Positions 9,502-19,031 of a stretch of DNA of 64,000 bases are shown here, one piece after another. Position numbers and translations under genes: made by a program. The notes beneath the pieces are model-generated. The model ran no database searches and was not told the DNA's origin. It worked only from the letters and a program-made list of their open reading frames with translations. This DNA comes from Colwellia psychrerythraea (GTDB lineage: Bacteria; Pseudomonadota; Gammaproteobacteria; Enterobacterales; Alteromonadaceae). Positions within the stretch are counted from its first letter, which is position 1. The number at the start of each line of letters is the position of its first letter. Location of the stretch: positions 147,177 through 211,176 of the forward strand of contig MAAF01000056.1 of NCBI GenBank assembly GCA_002163005.1, read 5' to 3'.

Positions 9502-11190
9502 CTACACGCTTGTTCTACGGTATTGGCGATATTCAGGTTTCCAAAAACTCTGCTCAATTTTTGCTAACAACTCATCATCTGTTACTTCCAATGCTAATCC
9601 TTGCTTATAAGCTACTTTAGCAATGGCAAAAGCAATATCTCTACTTAATTGTGCAATAGAGGTTAACGGTGGCAATAATTCATCAGACTCTTCATTTGCA
9701 AGCGGTGATGCGGCCGCTAAGGTTTCACTCGCAACTTGTAACATATCATCGGTAATTCGACTGATATTTGCCGCAACAACAGCTAAACCAACACCAGGGA
9801 AGATGTAACTATTATTACATTGAGCAATTGGGAACGTTTTTCCTTGATACTCAACTGGATCAAACGGGCTGCCTGTCGCAATAATCACTTGTCCTTGTGT
9901 CCAATTAATAACTTGGCTAGGCGTTGCCTCTACTTGTCGAGAAGGGTTACTTAACGGGAAAATTATTGGCATTTCACAGTGAGACTTCATCGCGGTAATA
10001 ACTTTTTCGGTAAATAATCCTGCTTGACCCGAAACACCAATAAGAATATCAGGTTTAGCACCGTGCATTACTTCAACTAGTGAGGCAAACTCGCCAGTAA
10101 TATCCCATTCGGCTATGGCTTCATTGCTTTGCACTAGTTTTTGCTGAAAATCACGAAGACCTTCCATTCCTTGTGTTAACAGACCAAATCTATCAATCAT
10201 AAATACTTGGCTACGCGCTTGCTCGACAGACAATCCTTCGTTTATCATTTGACTGATAATTTGTTCGGCGATACCACAACCTGCAGAGCCTGCACCAACA
10301 AAAGCAACACGCTGCTCTGATAATTTAGAGCCTTTACTACGACAAGCAGCCAATAAAGTCCCAACAGTAACCGAAGCGGTTCCTTGAATATCATCATTAA
10401 AACAACAGATTCTATCTTTATATCGTTGTAATAATGGCATTGCATTTGGTTGTGCGAAATCTTCAAATTGCAATAAAACATTCGGCCAGCGACGTTTAAC
10501 CGCACTGATAAACAACTCTAAAAATTCATCATATGAATCTTGATCGATACGCTTATGTCGAGCGCCCATGTACATAGGATCATCTAATAATTTCTGGTTA
10601 TTCGTACCTACATCAAGCATTACCGGCAAAGTATGCGCCGGGCTAATACCGCCACAAGCTGTGTAAAGGGACAGTTTACCAATTGGAATACCCATGCCGC
10701 CAATACCTTGATCGCCTAGGCCCAAAACACGTTCACCATCGGTAACTACAATCACTTTCACTTTATTTTTAGTCGCGTTACGCAACATGTCATCAATATT
10801 AAATCTATCTTCGTAAGAGATAAACAAACCGCGTGAACTTCGGTAAATATCAGAAAATTGCTCACAAGCATCCCCAACCGTTGGGGTATAAATAATCGGC
10901 AACATTTCAGCCAGATTATTTTGTACTAATTTAAAAAATAACGTTTCATTATTATCATGAATGGCACGTAAATAAATGTGCTTATTGATATTCGTTTGAA
11001 AGCAGCTGTACTGACGGTATGCACGTTCAGCTTGTTCATCAATGCTTTCAAAGCGTGGCGGCAAAAGCCCTGTTAGGTTAAAACTACCGCGCTCTTCTTT
11101 GCTAAAAGCACTGCCCTTATTGAGTAAAGGAGTTTCTAATAATGAAGGGCCGGCATAAGGAATATAAAGTGGGCGTTGAGATTGAGGCAT
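9502..11190 (-). CDS. maeA: NAD-dependent malic enzyme
   Basis: Oxidatively decarboxylates malate to pyruvate with NAD and links the TCA cycle to pyruvate. The 562-residue length matches the SfcA/MaeA family. Visible motifs are [18 protein letters not shown], the [20 protein letters not shown] region, metal-ligand residues in [11 protein letters not shown] and a Rossmann motif [14 protein letters not shown]. It is a single-gene unit with iscX upstream on the same strand and a MITE-like element downstream. Confidence 0.96.
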   Translation of the reverse strand: MPQSQRPLYIPYAGPSLLETPLLNKGSAFSKEERGSFNLTGLLPPRFESIDEQAERAYRQYSCFQTNINKHIYLRAIHDNNETLFFKLVQNNLAEMLPIIYTPTVGDACEQFSDIYRSSRGLFISYEDRFNIDDMLRNATKNKVKVIVVTDGERVLGLGDQGIGGMGIPIGKLSLYTACGGISPAHTLPVMLDVGTNNQKLLDDPMYMGARHKRIDQDSYDEFLELFISAVKRRWPNVLLQFEDFAQPNAMPLLQRYKDRICCFNDDIQGTASVTVGTLLAACRSKGSKLSEQRVAFVGAGSAGCGIAEQIISQMINEGLSVEQARSQVFMIDRFGLLTQGMEGLRDFQQKLVQSNEAIAEWDITGEFASLVEVMHGAKPDILIGVSGQAGLFTEKVITAMKSHCEMPIIFPLSNPSRQVEATPSQVINWTQGQVIIATGSPFDPVEYQGKTFPIAQCNNSYIFPGVGLAVVAANISRITDDMLQVASETLAAASPLANEESDELLPPLTSIAQLSRDIAFAIAKVAYKQGLALEVTDDELLAKIEQSFWKPEYRQYRRTSV

Positions 11191-11252
11191 TTTGATGACT
11201 ACTTATTTGTTTTATGAATAATCGAAATAGGCGAAATTGATAGTGCGAAGTA

Positions 11253-11308
11253 TATACCCGCTCTACTTCAAGATGCAAGTTCAGGCATTTTGAAGTAGAG
11301 CGGGTATA
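11253..11308. repeat. ATACCCG-family palindromic repeat, copy 1
   Basis: The arms TATACCCGCTCTACTTCAA and its complement (ending AGAGCGGGTATA) form a 19-bp inverted repeat around an 18-base centre. The sequence TCTACTTCAAGATGCAAGTT recurs at 39566-39585. It lies in the 315-base stretch between maeA and iscX, where I see no gene. Confidence 0.75.
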
Positions 11309-11505
11309 AATGATATTAAACCTGCTGCAAAGCAAGGGAATGATTGATTTTGTCAAAAATGAGAGATAATTGGTTGAATGGGATTAAAAAATAATTTCGA
11401 TTCTACCATGCGAAACAAGTACACTTTACCAGCAAAATAGTCCTATCAGAGTCGCGGATAAGTTCACATCTTTACAGGCAAAGTAAGAACAAAAGATTCA
11501 CGGGA

Positions 11506-11712
11506 CTAATCTACCTCTGCCATCCACGCCAATTGAATAGCTTCTAATACCCGTTCGCCACAATGATTTGGATCATCATCAAAACGTTCCAATTCAAGTA
11601 CCCACTGTCTTAAATCGGTGAAATGTAGTTTAAACGGATCAACATCGGGATATTGTTCAATTAAGTCCAATGCAATCTCTTGTGAATCACTCCAAAGTAG
11701 TCCTGTTGTCAT
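11506..11712 (-). CDS. iscX: IscX (YfhJ) iron-sulfur assembly accessory protein
   Basis: A small acidic protein that binds IscS and iron and modulates Fe-S cluster assembly. The 68-residue protein shows the family signature: LLWSDSQEIALDLIEQYPD, LHFTDLRQWVLEL, FDDDP and EAIQLAWMAE. An upstream ATG at 11733 is in frame, but AGGA eight bases before ATG 11712 supports the shorter form. In most gammaproteobacteria iscX closes the isc operon. Here it stands alone beside maeA, and no other isc gene is in the window. Confidence 0.92.
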   Translation of the reverse strand: MTTGLLWSDSQEIALDLIEQYPDVDPFKLHFTDLRQWVLELERFDDDPNHCGERVLEAIQLAWMAEVD

Positions 11713-11782
11713 AATATTTTTCCTATTGTGCATACCGTTTCTTCTGCCTGCTAATACTTATGATTTAACAATAAGCCTGACA

Positions 11783-11908
11783 CTAAAGTAACAAATGAAA
11801 GAAAAAGAAATCTATAATTAACATTAGTATAAGCCAAATGAATAGCAACCTCGCTTTTCGACAAAAAGGGCAATCGGTATGCCACCATTTTTTAAGTTTA
11901 GCTTTCAT
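11783..11908 (-). CDS. Candidate 41-residue membrane mini-protein with a CPFC motif
   Basis: The short frame starts at ATG 11908 with GGA six bases upstream. It encodes a basic N-terminus (MKAKLKKWW), then HTDCPFCRK, and then one long hydrophobic segment to the end. The CX2C next to a single membrane span could bind a metal or form a disulfide. I do not recognise a family. Support is the start signal, coherent topology and placement in an otherwise empty gap; conservation cannot be tested here. Confidence 0.45.
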   Translation of the reverse strand: MKAKLKKWWHTDCPFCRKARLLFIWLILMLIIDFFFFHLLL

Positions 11909-12079
11909 TTTATTTCCACAAAAAACACCTTGCCTCAATGTTAGCGTATTTAGTGATTAAAACCATTAAACAAAATAAAGCTGCTTAACAACAAAATCAG
12001 CAATACAGTGCTAACATACGATGCATAATTAGTTTTATATTCCATAAATTGAATAAAACAAAAGTACTAAGGCAGCAAC

Positions 12080-12538
12080 ATGGATTCTTTTGATAAACAT
12101 ATTTTAAGTATTTTACAAAAAGATTGTACTTTATCAACCAGTGACATCGCTGAGCGAGTTGGCCTATCGACGACCCCTTGTTGGCGAAGGATCCAAGCCA
12201 TGGAGAAGTCAGGTATCATTAAAGGGCGTGTTGCCCTCGCTGATCCAGAAAAGTTAAACGTGGGTTTGTCTATTTTTGTCATGGTAAAAACGAATCAACA
12301 TAATCCAGATTGGTTAACGACCTTTGCTAAAGTTGCCGAAGATTTCCCTGAAATTGTTGAATTCTATCGTATGAGTGGTGATGTAGACTATTTGCTTCGT
12401 GTTGTTGTGCCCGATATGAAAGCCTACGATCGTTTCTATAAAGAGCTTATCACTCGGGTAGATTTTTCTGACATTAGTTCAAGTTTCGCTATGGAGGAAA
12501 TAAAGTACACCACTGCCCTACCCGTTGATTATATTTAG
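12080..12538 (+). CDS. Lrp/AsnC-family transcriptional regulator
   Basis: A 152-residue protein with an N-terminal helix-turn-helix (STSDIAERVGLSTTPCWRRI, about residues 18-40) and a C-terminal RAM ligand-binding domain (MSGDVDYLLRVVVPDMKAYD). These proteins form octamers that respond to amino acids. It is flanked by unrelated minus-strand genes with no obvious divergent target, so the regulon is unknown. Specific assignment to Lrp, BkdR or AsnC is not possible. Confidence 0.9.
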   Translation: MDSFDKHILSILQKDCTLSTSDIAERVGLSTTPCWRRIQAMEKSGIIKGRVALADPEKLNVGLSIFVMVKTNQHNPDWLTTFAKVAEDFPEIVEFYRMSGDVDYLLRVVVPDMKAYDRFYKELITRVDFSDISSSFAMEEIKYTTALPVDYI

Positions 12539-12664
12539 CTTTTTAATACGGGAAAATTCTAATAACTGCTAAATAATACCTAGCTAGTGGCCCTATTAAA
12601 TAGGTAGAAGTTATTCAATAGGGTACCGCGGCTTAATTAGCGAGATTATTACTTTTATTCATCA

Positions 12665-13594
12665 CTAGAATTGTGCAGTAACGTTGAAATAATATCCTTC
12701 GTATTCATTTCTATTTTTCTTGTTCACGACTGAATTATAACCCGTTTGCACTGAGTAGTTCTGATTAATGAAGTAATTAGCACTCACACCATAAGCATCA
12801 TCTTCGGTAAAGTAAGCCGTGATAGATGTTCTTGTATCATAATAATAACTGCCATTAACACTCCAGTAATCATCAGCAAAAAAATAATCTCTATTATCAT
12901 GTAGGTATTCGCCGCCAATCATCAGATAACTTTGCTCCCCTACGCTAAAAAAGTATTGAGATGAAAGCTGGTTAATATCAAAATTGTCACTCGCATTATA
13001 GCTAAAGCCAATATAATCAGTATCCGTTAGTTGCCAGTTATAACTAACCGTATAACCACAAATATCATCGAAATTTTCTTCGCAACCAGCGCTAATAAGA
13101 AAATTATCAGAAAATAAATACCCTATCAATAATGAGACATCGGTATCATCATTATTATAATTAGAGCCATTCCATTTACCTTTTGACTCGTTATAGTCGT
13201 AGCTAGCGCCAATGATGAAGCTATTTATTATCCATTGACCACCAATACCGTAGGTATTAGCGCTTGAATCAAAATTAGATTCCTGTCCATGCATTAAAGA
13301 AGAACCGTCTCTATTTCGATTGACCGCCGAAGCGAAGACATTACTACTGGTATTGATGTAAGCGAACTCATTTAAAGGGCCGAGTGCTATCTTTTCATCA
13401 AAATAATATTTACTGGAGAGTGCAAAGTTATCCGAATCACCTTTATTGTAAAATCCATATTCTGGTGCATCAGCAAAGTAACTTTCATGAGAGTAAGACA
13501 GTGTCGTAAATGACTGGTAACTTTCAGCAAGTACTGCGTTGCTGAGCAGCATAGTTATTAAGGCTGATAGTTTTGATAGTTTTGATAGTTTCAA
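12665..13594 (-). CDS. Predicted outer-membrane beta-barrel protein, unknown function
   Basis: The 309-residue protein has a signal peptide (basic MKLSKLSKLS start, cleavage near VLAES). The mature part is rich in Tyr, Asn, Ser and Asp with alternating strands, and ends in VTAQF, the aromatic C-terminal signature of barrels that BamA recognises. I do not recognise a family. The signal peptide is built on three 9-bp repeats at 13566-13592 that encode Lys-Leu-Ser. The protein is uncharacterised and may be a small porin. Confidence 0.7.
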   Translation of the reverse strand: MKLSKLSKLSALITMLLSNAVLAESYQSFTTLSYSHESYFADAPEYGFYNKGDSDNFALSSKYYFDEKIALGPLNEFAYINTSSNVFASAVNRNRDGSSLMHGQESNFDSSANTYGIGGQWIINSFIIGASYDYNESKGKWNGSNYNNDDTDVSLLIGYLFSDNFLISAGCEENFDDICGYTVSYNWQLTDTDYIGFSYNASDNFDINQLSSQYFFSVGEQSYLMIGGEYLHDNRDYFFADDYWSVNGSYYYDTRTSITAYFTEDDAYGVSANYFINQNYSVQTGYNSVVNKKNRNEYEGYYFNVTAQF

Positions 13595-13718
13595 AATGTA
13601 AAATCCCTTTAATAGTAATATCCATATAAAACAAAGTGAATATGACAGCTCCTACTTCTGCCGTCTACTAATACATTAAAATCTTACACTTTTCATACAA
13701 TTAGTAGAAACAAAGCAA

Positions 13719-13775
13719 TATACCCGTTACCATTCAAAGTGCAGCAAACATGCACCTTGATTGGTAACGGGTATA
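13719..13775. repeat. ATACCCG-family palindromic repeat, copy 2
   Basis: The arms TATACCCGTTACC and GGTAACGGGTATA form a perfect 13-bp terminal inverted repeat, with imperfect pairing continuing inward (ATTCAAAGTGCA against TGCACCTTGATT). It lies between the barrel gene promoter and the DUF2164 gene, and a spurious in-frame TTG of the latter falls inside it. Confidence 0.75.
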
Positions 13776-13817
13776 ATAATAAAATATCACTTTTTCATAT
13801 CCTTTTGCAGACTTATT

Positions 13818-14075
13818 ATGAGCACAATAAAATTCTCCAGTACAGAAACAGAACAGTTAGTTACTAAGATTCAAGGCTATTTTGCCAAAGAGCTAGATCA
13901 AGACCTTGGTCAGTTTGATGCAGAATTTTTACTCGATTTTTTTTCTAAAGAAGTTGGTGCTCACTTTTATAATCGTGGCTTGTTTGATGCGCAAACAGTT
14001 ATTGCCGCTAAACTGGAAGATGTGAGTGAGATGGTACAAGAGGGCATTAGTGAAATAGAAAAGCCCATTAGCTAA
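13818..14075 (+). CDS. DUF2164 family protein
   Basis: An 85-residue cytoplasmic protein starting MSTIKFSSTETEQLV and containing LLDFFSKEVGAHFYNRGLFDAQ, typical of the DUF2164 family of unknown function. The frame can be extended to a TTG at 13761 inside the upstream palindromic repeat, but ATG 13818 gives the usual family length. It is a single gene between two minus-strand genes. Confidence 0.85.
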   Translation: MSTIKFSSTETEQLVTKIQGYFAKELDQDLGQFDAEFLLDFFSKEVGAHFYNRGLFDAQTVIAAKLEDVSEMVQEGISEIEKPIS

Positions 14076-14164
14076 GCTACCGTACAAATAATATAGGCCT
14101 TTTATAGTTTAACAGTGATTCGCAACTCTAATGGCCTTTTACAAGCCTATTGAATCCTATAAAA

Positions 14165-14184
14165 AAACTCGCCGAAGCGAGTTT
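14165..14184 (-). terminator. Terminator with UUCG tetraloop after the coiled-coil lipoprotein gene
   Basis: Read on the minus strand it is an 8-bp stem AAACTCGC/GCGAGTTT closed by TTCG and followed by more T. The same hairpin recurs at 15951-15973 after the next gene. Confidence 0.85.
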
Positions 14185-14217
14185 AAATACAAAATAAATT
14201 ACTGTGCAGTTATTACG

Positions 14218-15783
14218 TTATTTGTCATCTTTTACTGTCACTGGTATTTCTACGACTTCTTCAACAGCCTCAATTTCTAGTACAGTTTCTTTGACTTTTA
14301 CTTTTGCTGCTTCTTCAACGTCGAGTTTAGCTGCTGTCACTTTTATAGGCTCTACCGCTTGTGCTTGCAATGCTAACGCTTGTTGTTCTGCCTCTTTTTT
14401 AGACTGCTCTTGCAACGCTAATACTTTTTGCTCTGCTTCTTTTATTGTCTTGGCTTCTAAAGCCAACGCCTCTTTTTCGGCTTGTTCTTTTAGTGCTAGC
14501 GCTTTTTGCTCTGCTTCTTTTTTAGCCTGTACTTGTAACGCTCGCTCTTTTTCAGCAGCATGTTTACTTTCAACATCTGATACCGCTTCTTTATAGGCTT
14601 GTAAGCGAATTAACTCAATATTTTTACTTTGCAATTGTTTATTAAGATCTGAATTTTCAATAACCAAAGCATCATATTTTCCGTTTAAATTAACTAACTG
14701 ACTTTTGAATTCAGTCCTAAGGCTTTCTGTAGCCACTGATGACTGGCTGTTATCACTTTGCAATGCTAATACTGCAGCATTGGCTGTCGTTAACTTACCT
14801 TTAATAGTGCCGGCTTGCAGTGCTATTGCTTCTACTTGCTTTGTCATTGCTAAATCACGTACATCAGCAGTCCCTAAAGATTCAGAGACTGTGTGCAATA
14901 GTACTTCTTTATCAAGTAAATATTGCTCGTAAGACTTACTTTTAGTGTTCTTCAAAGCATTTACTTCTTTCGATGTATGAAAAAGGTGAGCAAGTTCAAA
15001 TTCAGCCAGCTCTACTGCGGTTTTAATCTCTTTAGTGGCGCGAGGAGTAGCAATAATAATTGCATTTGCATTGCTTCGCGCTGTTAATAACTGCTGGTGA
15101 CTAATAGGAACATATCTTGCCAAACTTTTTTTCTTGATATAAGCAATATCGGAATCAAGCTGACCTAGCGCGTTGACACGTACGGTACGTACTTCTAATG
15201 CTTGCATATCAATAAGTAATTCGGGCTGTTTTTCCTGCGCCTTACTTACTTTACCCTCGTCAATATATTCAACTAGATCATCAATTCTTTCATTAATTTT
15301 TTGGTAATCTTTGGCGTAAATCTTAGGTGTACCAATATCTTTTAATAGAGCTTGTTGGGTAAACGTTGCGGCCAAAGTGCTTTCTGCCGTTTCTTTAATG
15401 CTATAAGAAAATTTCAGTTTTTGATTGGCAAGTGCAATATAATTAATAATTTCTTGCTTAGCTTCTTGGTATTGCTCGGTATCACTTTGAAAAACATTTA
15501 ACGTGGATGTGCCGTTTTGGCCTATATCCATATATTCTTCGGTCGCATTATCAAATTCTTCAACCGCTTCTTCAAAAGTACCCGGTGCAAAGTAAGCGAG
15601 TTGATCTCTTCGACCTTGATTAATTTCTTCCTTTAACTTATCAAGAGAAATTTTCGCTTCAACAAAATATTGAGTTTGTTGATTAACTTCAGCGTTTTTC
15701 GTAGTCGCTGGTTTACTGGTTGATTGACACGCTGTCAAAAGTGACAGTCCTACACAAGCAATACATAGGGTTAAGGTTTTCAT
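14218..15783 (-). CDS. Coiled-coil lipoprotein of unknown function
   Basis: The 521-residue protein begins with a lipoprotein signal (MKTLTLCIACVGLSLLTAC). A mostly helical body follows. From about residue 330 there is a long coiled coil ending in tandem Ala/Glu/Lys-rich units such as KEAEQKALALKEQAEK. The tail is acidic and Val-rich. No enzymatic motif or OmpA-type peptidoglycan-binding domain is visible. It may be a periplasmic spacer or a tether. A terminator follows it, and the upstream M3 peptidase gene has its own terminator, so it is probably a separate transcript. Confidence 0.75.
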   Translation of the reverse strand: MKTLTLCIACVGLSLLTACQSTSKPATTKNAEVNQQTQYFVEAKISLDKLKEEINQGRRDQLAYFAPGTFEEAVEEFDNATEEYMDIGQNGTSTLNVFQSDTEQYQEAKQEIINYIALANQKLKFSYSIKETAESTLAATFTQQALLKDIGTPKIYAKDYQKINERIDDLVEYIDEGKVSKAQEKQPELLIDMQALEVRTVRVNALGQLDSDIAYIKKKSLARYVPISHQQLLTARSNANAIIIATPRATKEIKTAVELAEFELAHLFHTSKEVNALKNTKSKSYEQYLLDKEVLLHTVSESLGTADVRDLAMTKQVEAIALQAGTIKGKLTTANAAVLALQSDNSQSSVATESLRTEFKSQLVNLNGKYDALVIENSDLNKQLQSKNIELIRLQAYKEAVSDVESKHAAEKERALQVQAKKEAEQKALALKEQAEKEALALEAKTIKEAEQKVLALQEQSKKEAEQQALALQAQAVEPIKVTAAKLDVEEAAKVKVKETVLEIEAVEEVVEIPVTVKDDK

Positions 15784-15950
15784 TTAAGGTCCTTTTAAGG
15801 TCTATTTCAAACAAAGAGTTACACATTTTTACAAATTATAACGCGAATATATTTCATCTATCAAAAAATAATCTTAAACCTTTACTTTAAATAACCTTTT
15901 AATGACTTATTTAGAATAAAAATCATTAAAACAAAGAACAATAGACATAA

Positions 15951-15973
15951 AAAAACTCGCCGAAGCGAGTTTT
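15951..15973 (-). terminator. Terminator after the M3 peptidase gene, duplicate of 14165-14184
   Basis: The stem AAAACTCGC/GCGAGTTTT has a UUCG loop on the minus strand and a T-rich tail. It is almost the same sequence as the terminator of the next gene downstream. Confidence 0.85.
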
Positions 15974-15996
15974 TAATTATTATATACAGTCTGTGT

Positions 15997-18189
15997 TTAC
16001 TGTTCAGCTTTTACCGGAAAACCACGATCACGCATTAACGCTTCTACTTTTGCATCTCGGCCTCTAAAAGCACGGTAAGCTTCACTTGGATCAACCGCAT
16101 TGCGAACACTAAATAAATGCTCTACCAGTTTATCCGCAACATCTTTATCATAAAAACCGCCAGGGGCTTCTGCGAAAGCTTCTGCAGCATCAGATGTTAA
16201 GACTTCAGCCCACATATATCCATAATAACTTGACGCATAGCCTTCACTGCTAAAGATATGACCAAATTGCGGACTACGATGACGCATAACAATTTGCTTT
16301 GGCATTTTTAATTCAGCTAACGTTTCACGTTCAAATTGATCCGGATCAATGCCTGTAGGATCGACGGTATGAAACTTCATATCAACCAATGCAGAAGCTA
16401 AATACTCAGTCGTACTAAATCCTTGGTTAAAGGTTGCTGCTTGTTTGATTTTAGCAATTAACGCTTTAGGCATGGCTTTACCCGTTTTGTAATGTACAAG
16501 GTAGTTGTCAATTACTTCATCGGTTGATAACCAACGCTCTAATAGTTGTGATTGAAACTCGGTGTAATCACGTACGCCAGAGTTCAGCGTTGGGTACTCA
16601 ACTTTTGATGCTAAAAAGTGTAGAGCATGACCAAATTCATGGAAGTAGGTTTCTGCATCTGACCAAGAAATTAACGTAGGCTGTCCGGCAACACCTTTAG
16701 AAAAGTTAGAGTTGTTAGAAGACAACACATTTGTTTTCCCCTCAAACGTGGTATGAGAGCGATATGTGGTCGCCCATGCGCCTGAACGCTTACCTTTACG
16801 TGCGAATGGGTCTAAATACCATAAGCCAATATGTTCACCTGAGATTTTATCTTTTACTTCCCAAACACGAACATCTTCATGAAATACCGGTACAGAGCCA
16901 TCAGTGACTTCAGTAAAATCAAAATTAAATAAGCGCCCTGCTACATAAAACATAGCTTCACGTAATTTATTTAGCTGTAAATACTGTTTAACTTCATCAG
17001 AATCTAAGTCGTATTTGTCTTTACGTACTTTCTCTGCATAAAAACGGTAATCCCATGCTTGTACTTGTTCTATACCGTCTTGTTTTTTCCCAATAGCTAG
17101 CATGTCAGTAACTTCTTCATCGACACGTGCAATAGCTGCTGGCCAAACTGATTCCATCAAAGCAATGGCATTTTCTGGTGATTTAGCCATGCGATCTTCT
17201 AGGCGCCATGAGGCATAGTTTTTATAGCCTAATAAGCCGACACGTTCATGACGTAACTGTAAAATTTCTGCAATGATGGCATTGTTGTCATACTCATCGC
17301 CGTTATCACCACGGCTATAGTAGTTTTGCCAAACTTGTTTTCTTAACGCTCGCTCTGTTGAATAAGTTAAAAAGGGGTCCATAGAAGAACGCGTGTTGGT
17401 AATTGCATACTCACCTTGATGATCTCGTTCGGTCGCAGCAGCAGCGGCAACATTAACAATAGACTCTGGTAAGCCCCCCAACTGTGCTTTAGTTAAGTAA
17501 ACAACATAACTTTCTTCATCCGCTAAAACGTTATTACCAAACTTTGTTTGCAACTGCGCTAAACGTTGATTAATTTGGGCGTAACGTTCTTTATCGCTAT
17601 CATTTAATGTCGCGCCATCACGTGAAAAACTATTATAAGTTAATAAAACTAAACGTTGTTTTGCCCGACTTAGTGATTTAACTTCATCAGAATTATAAAC
17701 GGCCGAAATACGATTAAATAATTTTTTGTTTTGTTTGATGGTCGAAGAAAAAGTAGATAATTTTGGTGCTAACTCTGTACCAATTTTTCTAAATTCACTG
17801 CTTGATTTATTAGAACGCCAAATGCCGTAATAGGTGAAGATCCTATCTAGATCACTGCCTGTTTCTTCCATGGCAACAATGGTGTTTTCAAACGTTGGCG
17901 CTTGAGTATTATTAGCAATCAAATCGATTTCAGCTAAATTAGTCGCCATCGCTTTTTCCATTGCTGGTACTAGCCCTGCTAATGTCACTTGATCAAATGC
18001 AGGAACGCCCTCAAAAGGTCCTTGCCATTTAGCTAAAAGCAGCGCTTCTGATTCTTTTACTGTTTGAACGCTATTAATAGCTGTATTTACTGTGTTAGCC
18101 GTAGGCTGAACTTCAGTAACATCCGTTGCTGTTGAGCAACCCATTAAAATACTAGAAACTAAAAATGCTTTGATAAACAGGGGTTTCAT
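15997..18189 (-). CDS. M3-family zinc oligopeptidase lipoprotein (peptidyl-dipeptidase Dcp-like)
   Basis: A zinc metallopeptidase that cleaves short peptides. The active-site motif HEFGHALHF lies in the C-terminal half, and the length (730 residues) suits the Dcp/oligopeptidase A family. The N-terminus MKPLFIKAFLVSSILMGCS is a lipoprotein signal, so the enzyme should be anchored in the envelope; E. coli Dcp and PrlC lack such an anchor. The frame opens upstream at 18237, but ATG 18189 starts the signal peptide directly and has a GAGAA-type ribosome-binding site. A role in using peptides as nutrients is plausible. Confidence 0.9.
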   Translation of the reverse strand: MKPLFIKAFLVSSILMGCSTATDVTEVQPTANTVNTAINSVQTVKESEALLLAKWQGPFEGVPAFDQVTLAGLVPAMEKAMATNLAEIDLIANNTQAPTFENTIVAMEETGSDLDRIFTYYGIWRSNKSSSEFRKIGTELAPKLSTFSSTIKQNKKLFNRISAVYNSDEVKSLSRAKQRLVLLTYNSFSRDGATLNDSDKERYAQINQRLAQLQTKFGNNVLADEESYVVYLTKAQLGGLPESIVNVAAAAATERDHQGEYAITNTRSSMDPFLTYSTERALRKQVWQNYYSRGDNGDEYDNNAIIAEILQLRHERVGLLGYKNYASWRLEDRMAKSPENAIALMESVWPAAIARVDEEVTDMLAIGKKQDGIEQVQAWDYRFYAEKVRKDKYDLDSDEVKQYLQLNKLREAMFYVAGRLFNFDFTEVTDGSVPVFHEDVRVWEVKDKISGEHIGLWYLDPFARKGKRSGAWATTYRSHTTFEGKTNVLSSNNSNFSKGVAGQPTLISWSDAETYFHEFGHALHFLASKVEYPTLNSGVRDYTEFQSQLLERWLSTDEVIDNYLVHYKTGKAMPKALIAKIKQAATFNQGFSTTEYLASALVDMKFHTVDPTGIDPDQFERETLAELKMPKQIVMRHRSPQFGHIFSSEGYASSYYGYMWAEVLTSDAAEAFAEAPGGFYDKDVADKLVEHLFSVRNAVDPSEAYRAFRGRDAKVEALMRDRGFPVKAEQ

Positions 18190-18583
18190 TGAATATTCTC
18201 TTTTTATAGTAATTGCCAGTACTATATCAAGCATCAACTGGAGGCGATATATCCGTAATGACCGTCTACCGCAGTATCTACGCGGTTAATCTCATTTATC
18301 CTTGCTACCTTCAAAAGTGCAAGATTTCAGTAGAGTAAATGTCACTGTAGGCAAGGAGAATAATTTAAGTATAGTCACTCTATGCTTTGGTTATTTAGCA
18401 CAATATATATTACAGCACACAAAAAAGGCCGGCTACCTAAGTAGCCGACCCAAGGGGAGTGGAATTATAACAAGTCGATGAAGAGACCTTCTCAATCCTT
18501 AAGAAGGATGACTAAATGATTTGATATGGGGTTGGGAGCTCCCCTAAAACTGTGCCGAGTAAATCCTACTATTGGTTTACTCG
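18190..18583. other. Gene-free stretch between the M3 peptidase and EF-hand genes
   Basis: It holds the peptidase promoter and the terminator at 18421-18447, plus an inverted repeat GAGTAAA/TTTACTC at 18558-18582 just after the EF-hand gene stop. No credible reading frame is present. Confidence 0.5.
18421..18447 (-). terminator. Hairpin terminator downstream of the EF-hand gene
   Basis: A perfect 7-bp stem CGGCTAC/GTAGCCG has a 4-base loop and is followed on the minus strand by GCC and six T. It lies about 140 bases after the EF-hand stop, so the transcript would have a long 3' UTR. Confidence 0.65.
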
Positions 18584-18964
18584 CTATTTAGTCGTCGCAG
18601 TAATCGCAGCTGCCTTTTTAGCTACAAAATCAACCAACTCTTGTTCTGTCAGTGATTCATCAGCATTACTATCAATTTTTGTGAAAGACTTCACTAACCA
18701 TTCATTTTTTCCATCAACAACTTCTTGTCGACTTAACATGCCATTTTTATCGGTATCTAATGAAGTGAAAGTAAATTTATCATTTGGCTCTTTTACTGCT
18801 TCAATAGCTTTTTGAATGGCTTCTGCGTTAGCTGAATTTTCTGCATTTACTACGGTATTATCTTCATTGGTATACGCTAGATCATCATCAGCATTGACTA
18901 AGAAAGAAGCCATACTTACGGCTACTACAAATGCGGTTACTTGCGTTAAACTGATACTATCCAT
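18584..18964 (-). CDS. Secreted EF-hand calcium-binding protein
   Basis: The 126-residue protein starts with a hydrophobic segment (VTAFVVAVSMASFLVNA) that is likely a signal peptide, though its N-terminus lacks the usual basic residues. Two EF-hand loops follow, DTDKNGMLSRQE and DSNADESLTEQE, with acidic residues at the calcium-coordinating positions. The start has AAGGA six bases upstream. A -24/-12 sigma-54 promoter lies about 70 bases upstream on this strand, with GlrR-type sites beyond it, and the glrK-qseG-glrR operon is divergent. It may buffer or sense periplasmic calcium; the precise role is unknown. Confidence 0.85.
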   Translation of the reverse strand: MDSISLTQVTAFVVAVSMASFLVNADDDLAYTNEDNTVVNAENSANAEAIQKAIEAVKEPNDKFTFTSLDTDKNGMLSRQEVVDGKNEWLVKSFTKIDSNADESLTEQELVDFVAKKAAAITATTK

Positions 18965-19031
18965 GGTGAATCCTTTTTTTAATATTAAAGCGTTTTATTT
19001 ACACTGGTTAAATTCATTATCGATTATGGAG

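Noticed and set aside
12580-12640. Terminator with CCCTATT/AATAGGG arms after the beta-barrel gene
   Set aside because: Seven-base arms with a long AT-rich loop and no T run. Too weak to list.
14204-14596. 130-codon plus-strand frame opposite the coiled-coil lipoprotein
   Set aside because: The Ser/Ala/Cys-rich protein is the reverse of Lys/Glu/Ala repeats in the real gene, a usual artefact of repetitive coding sequence.
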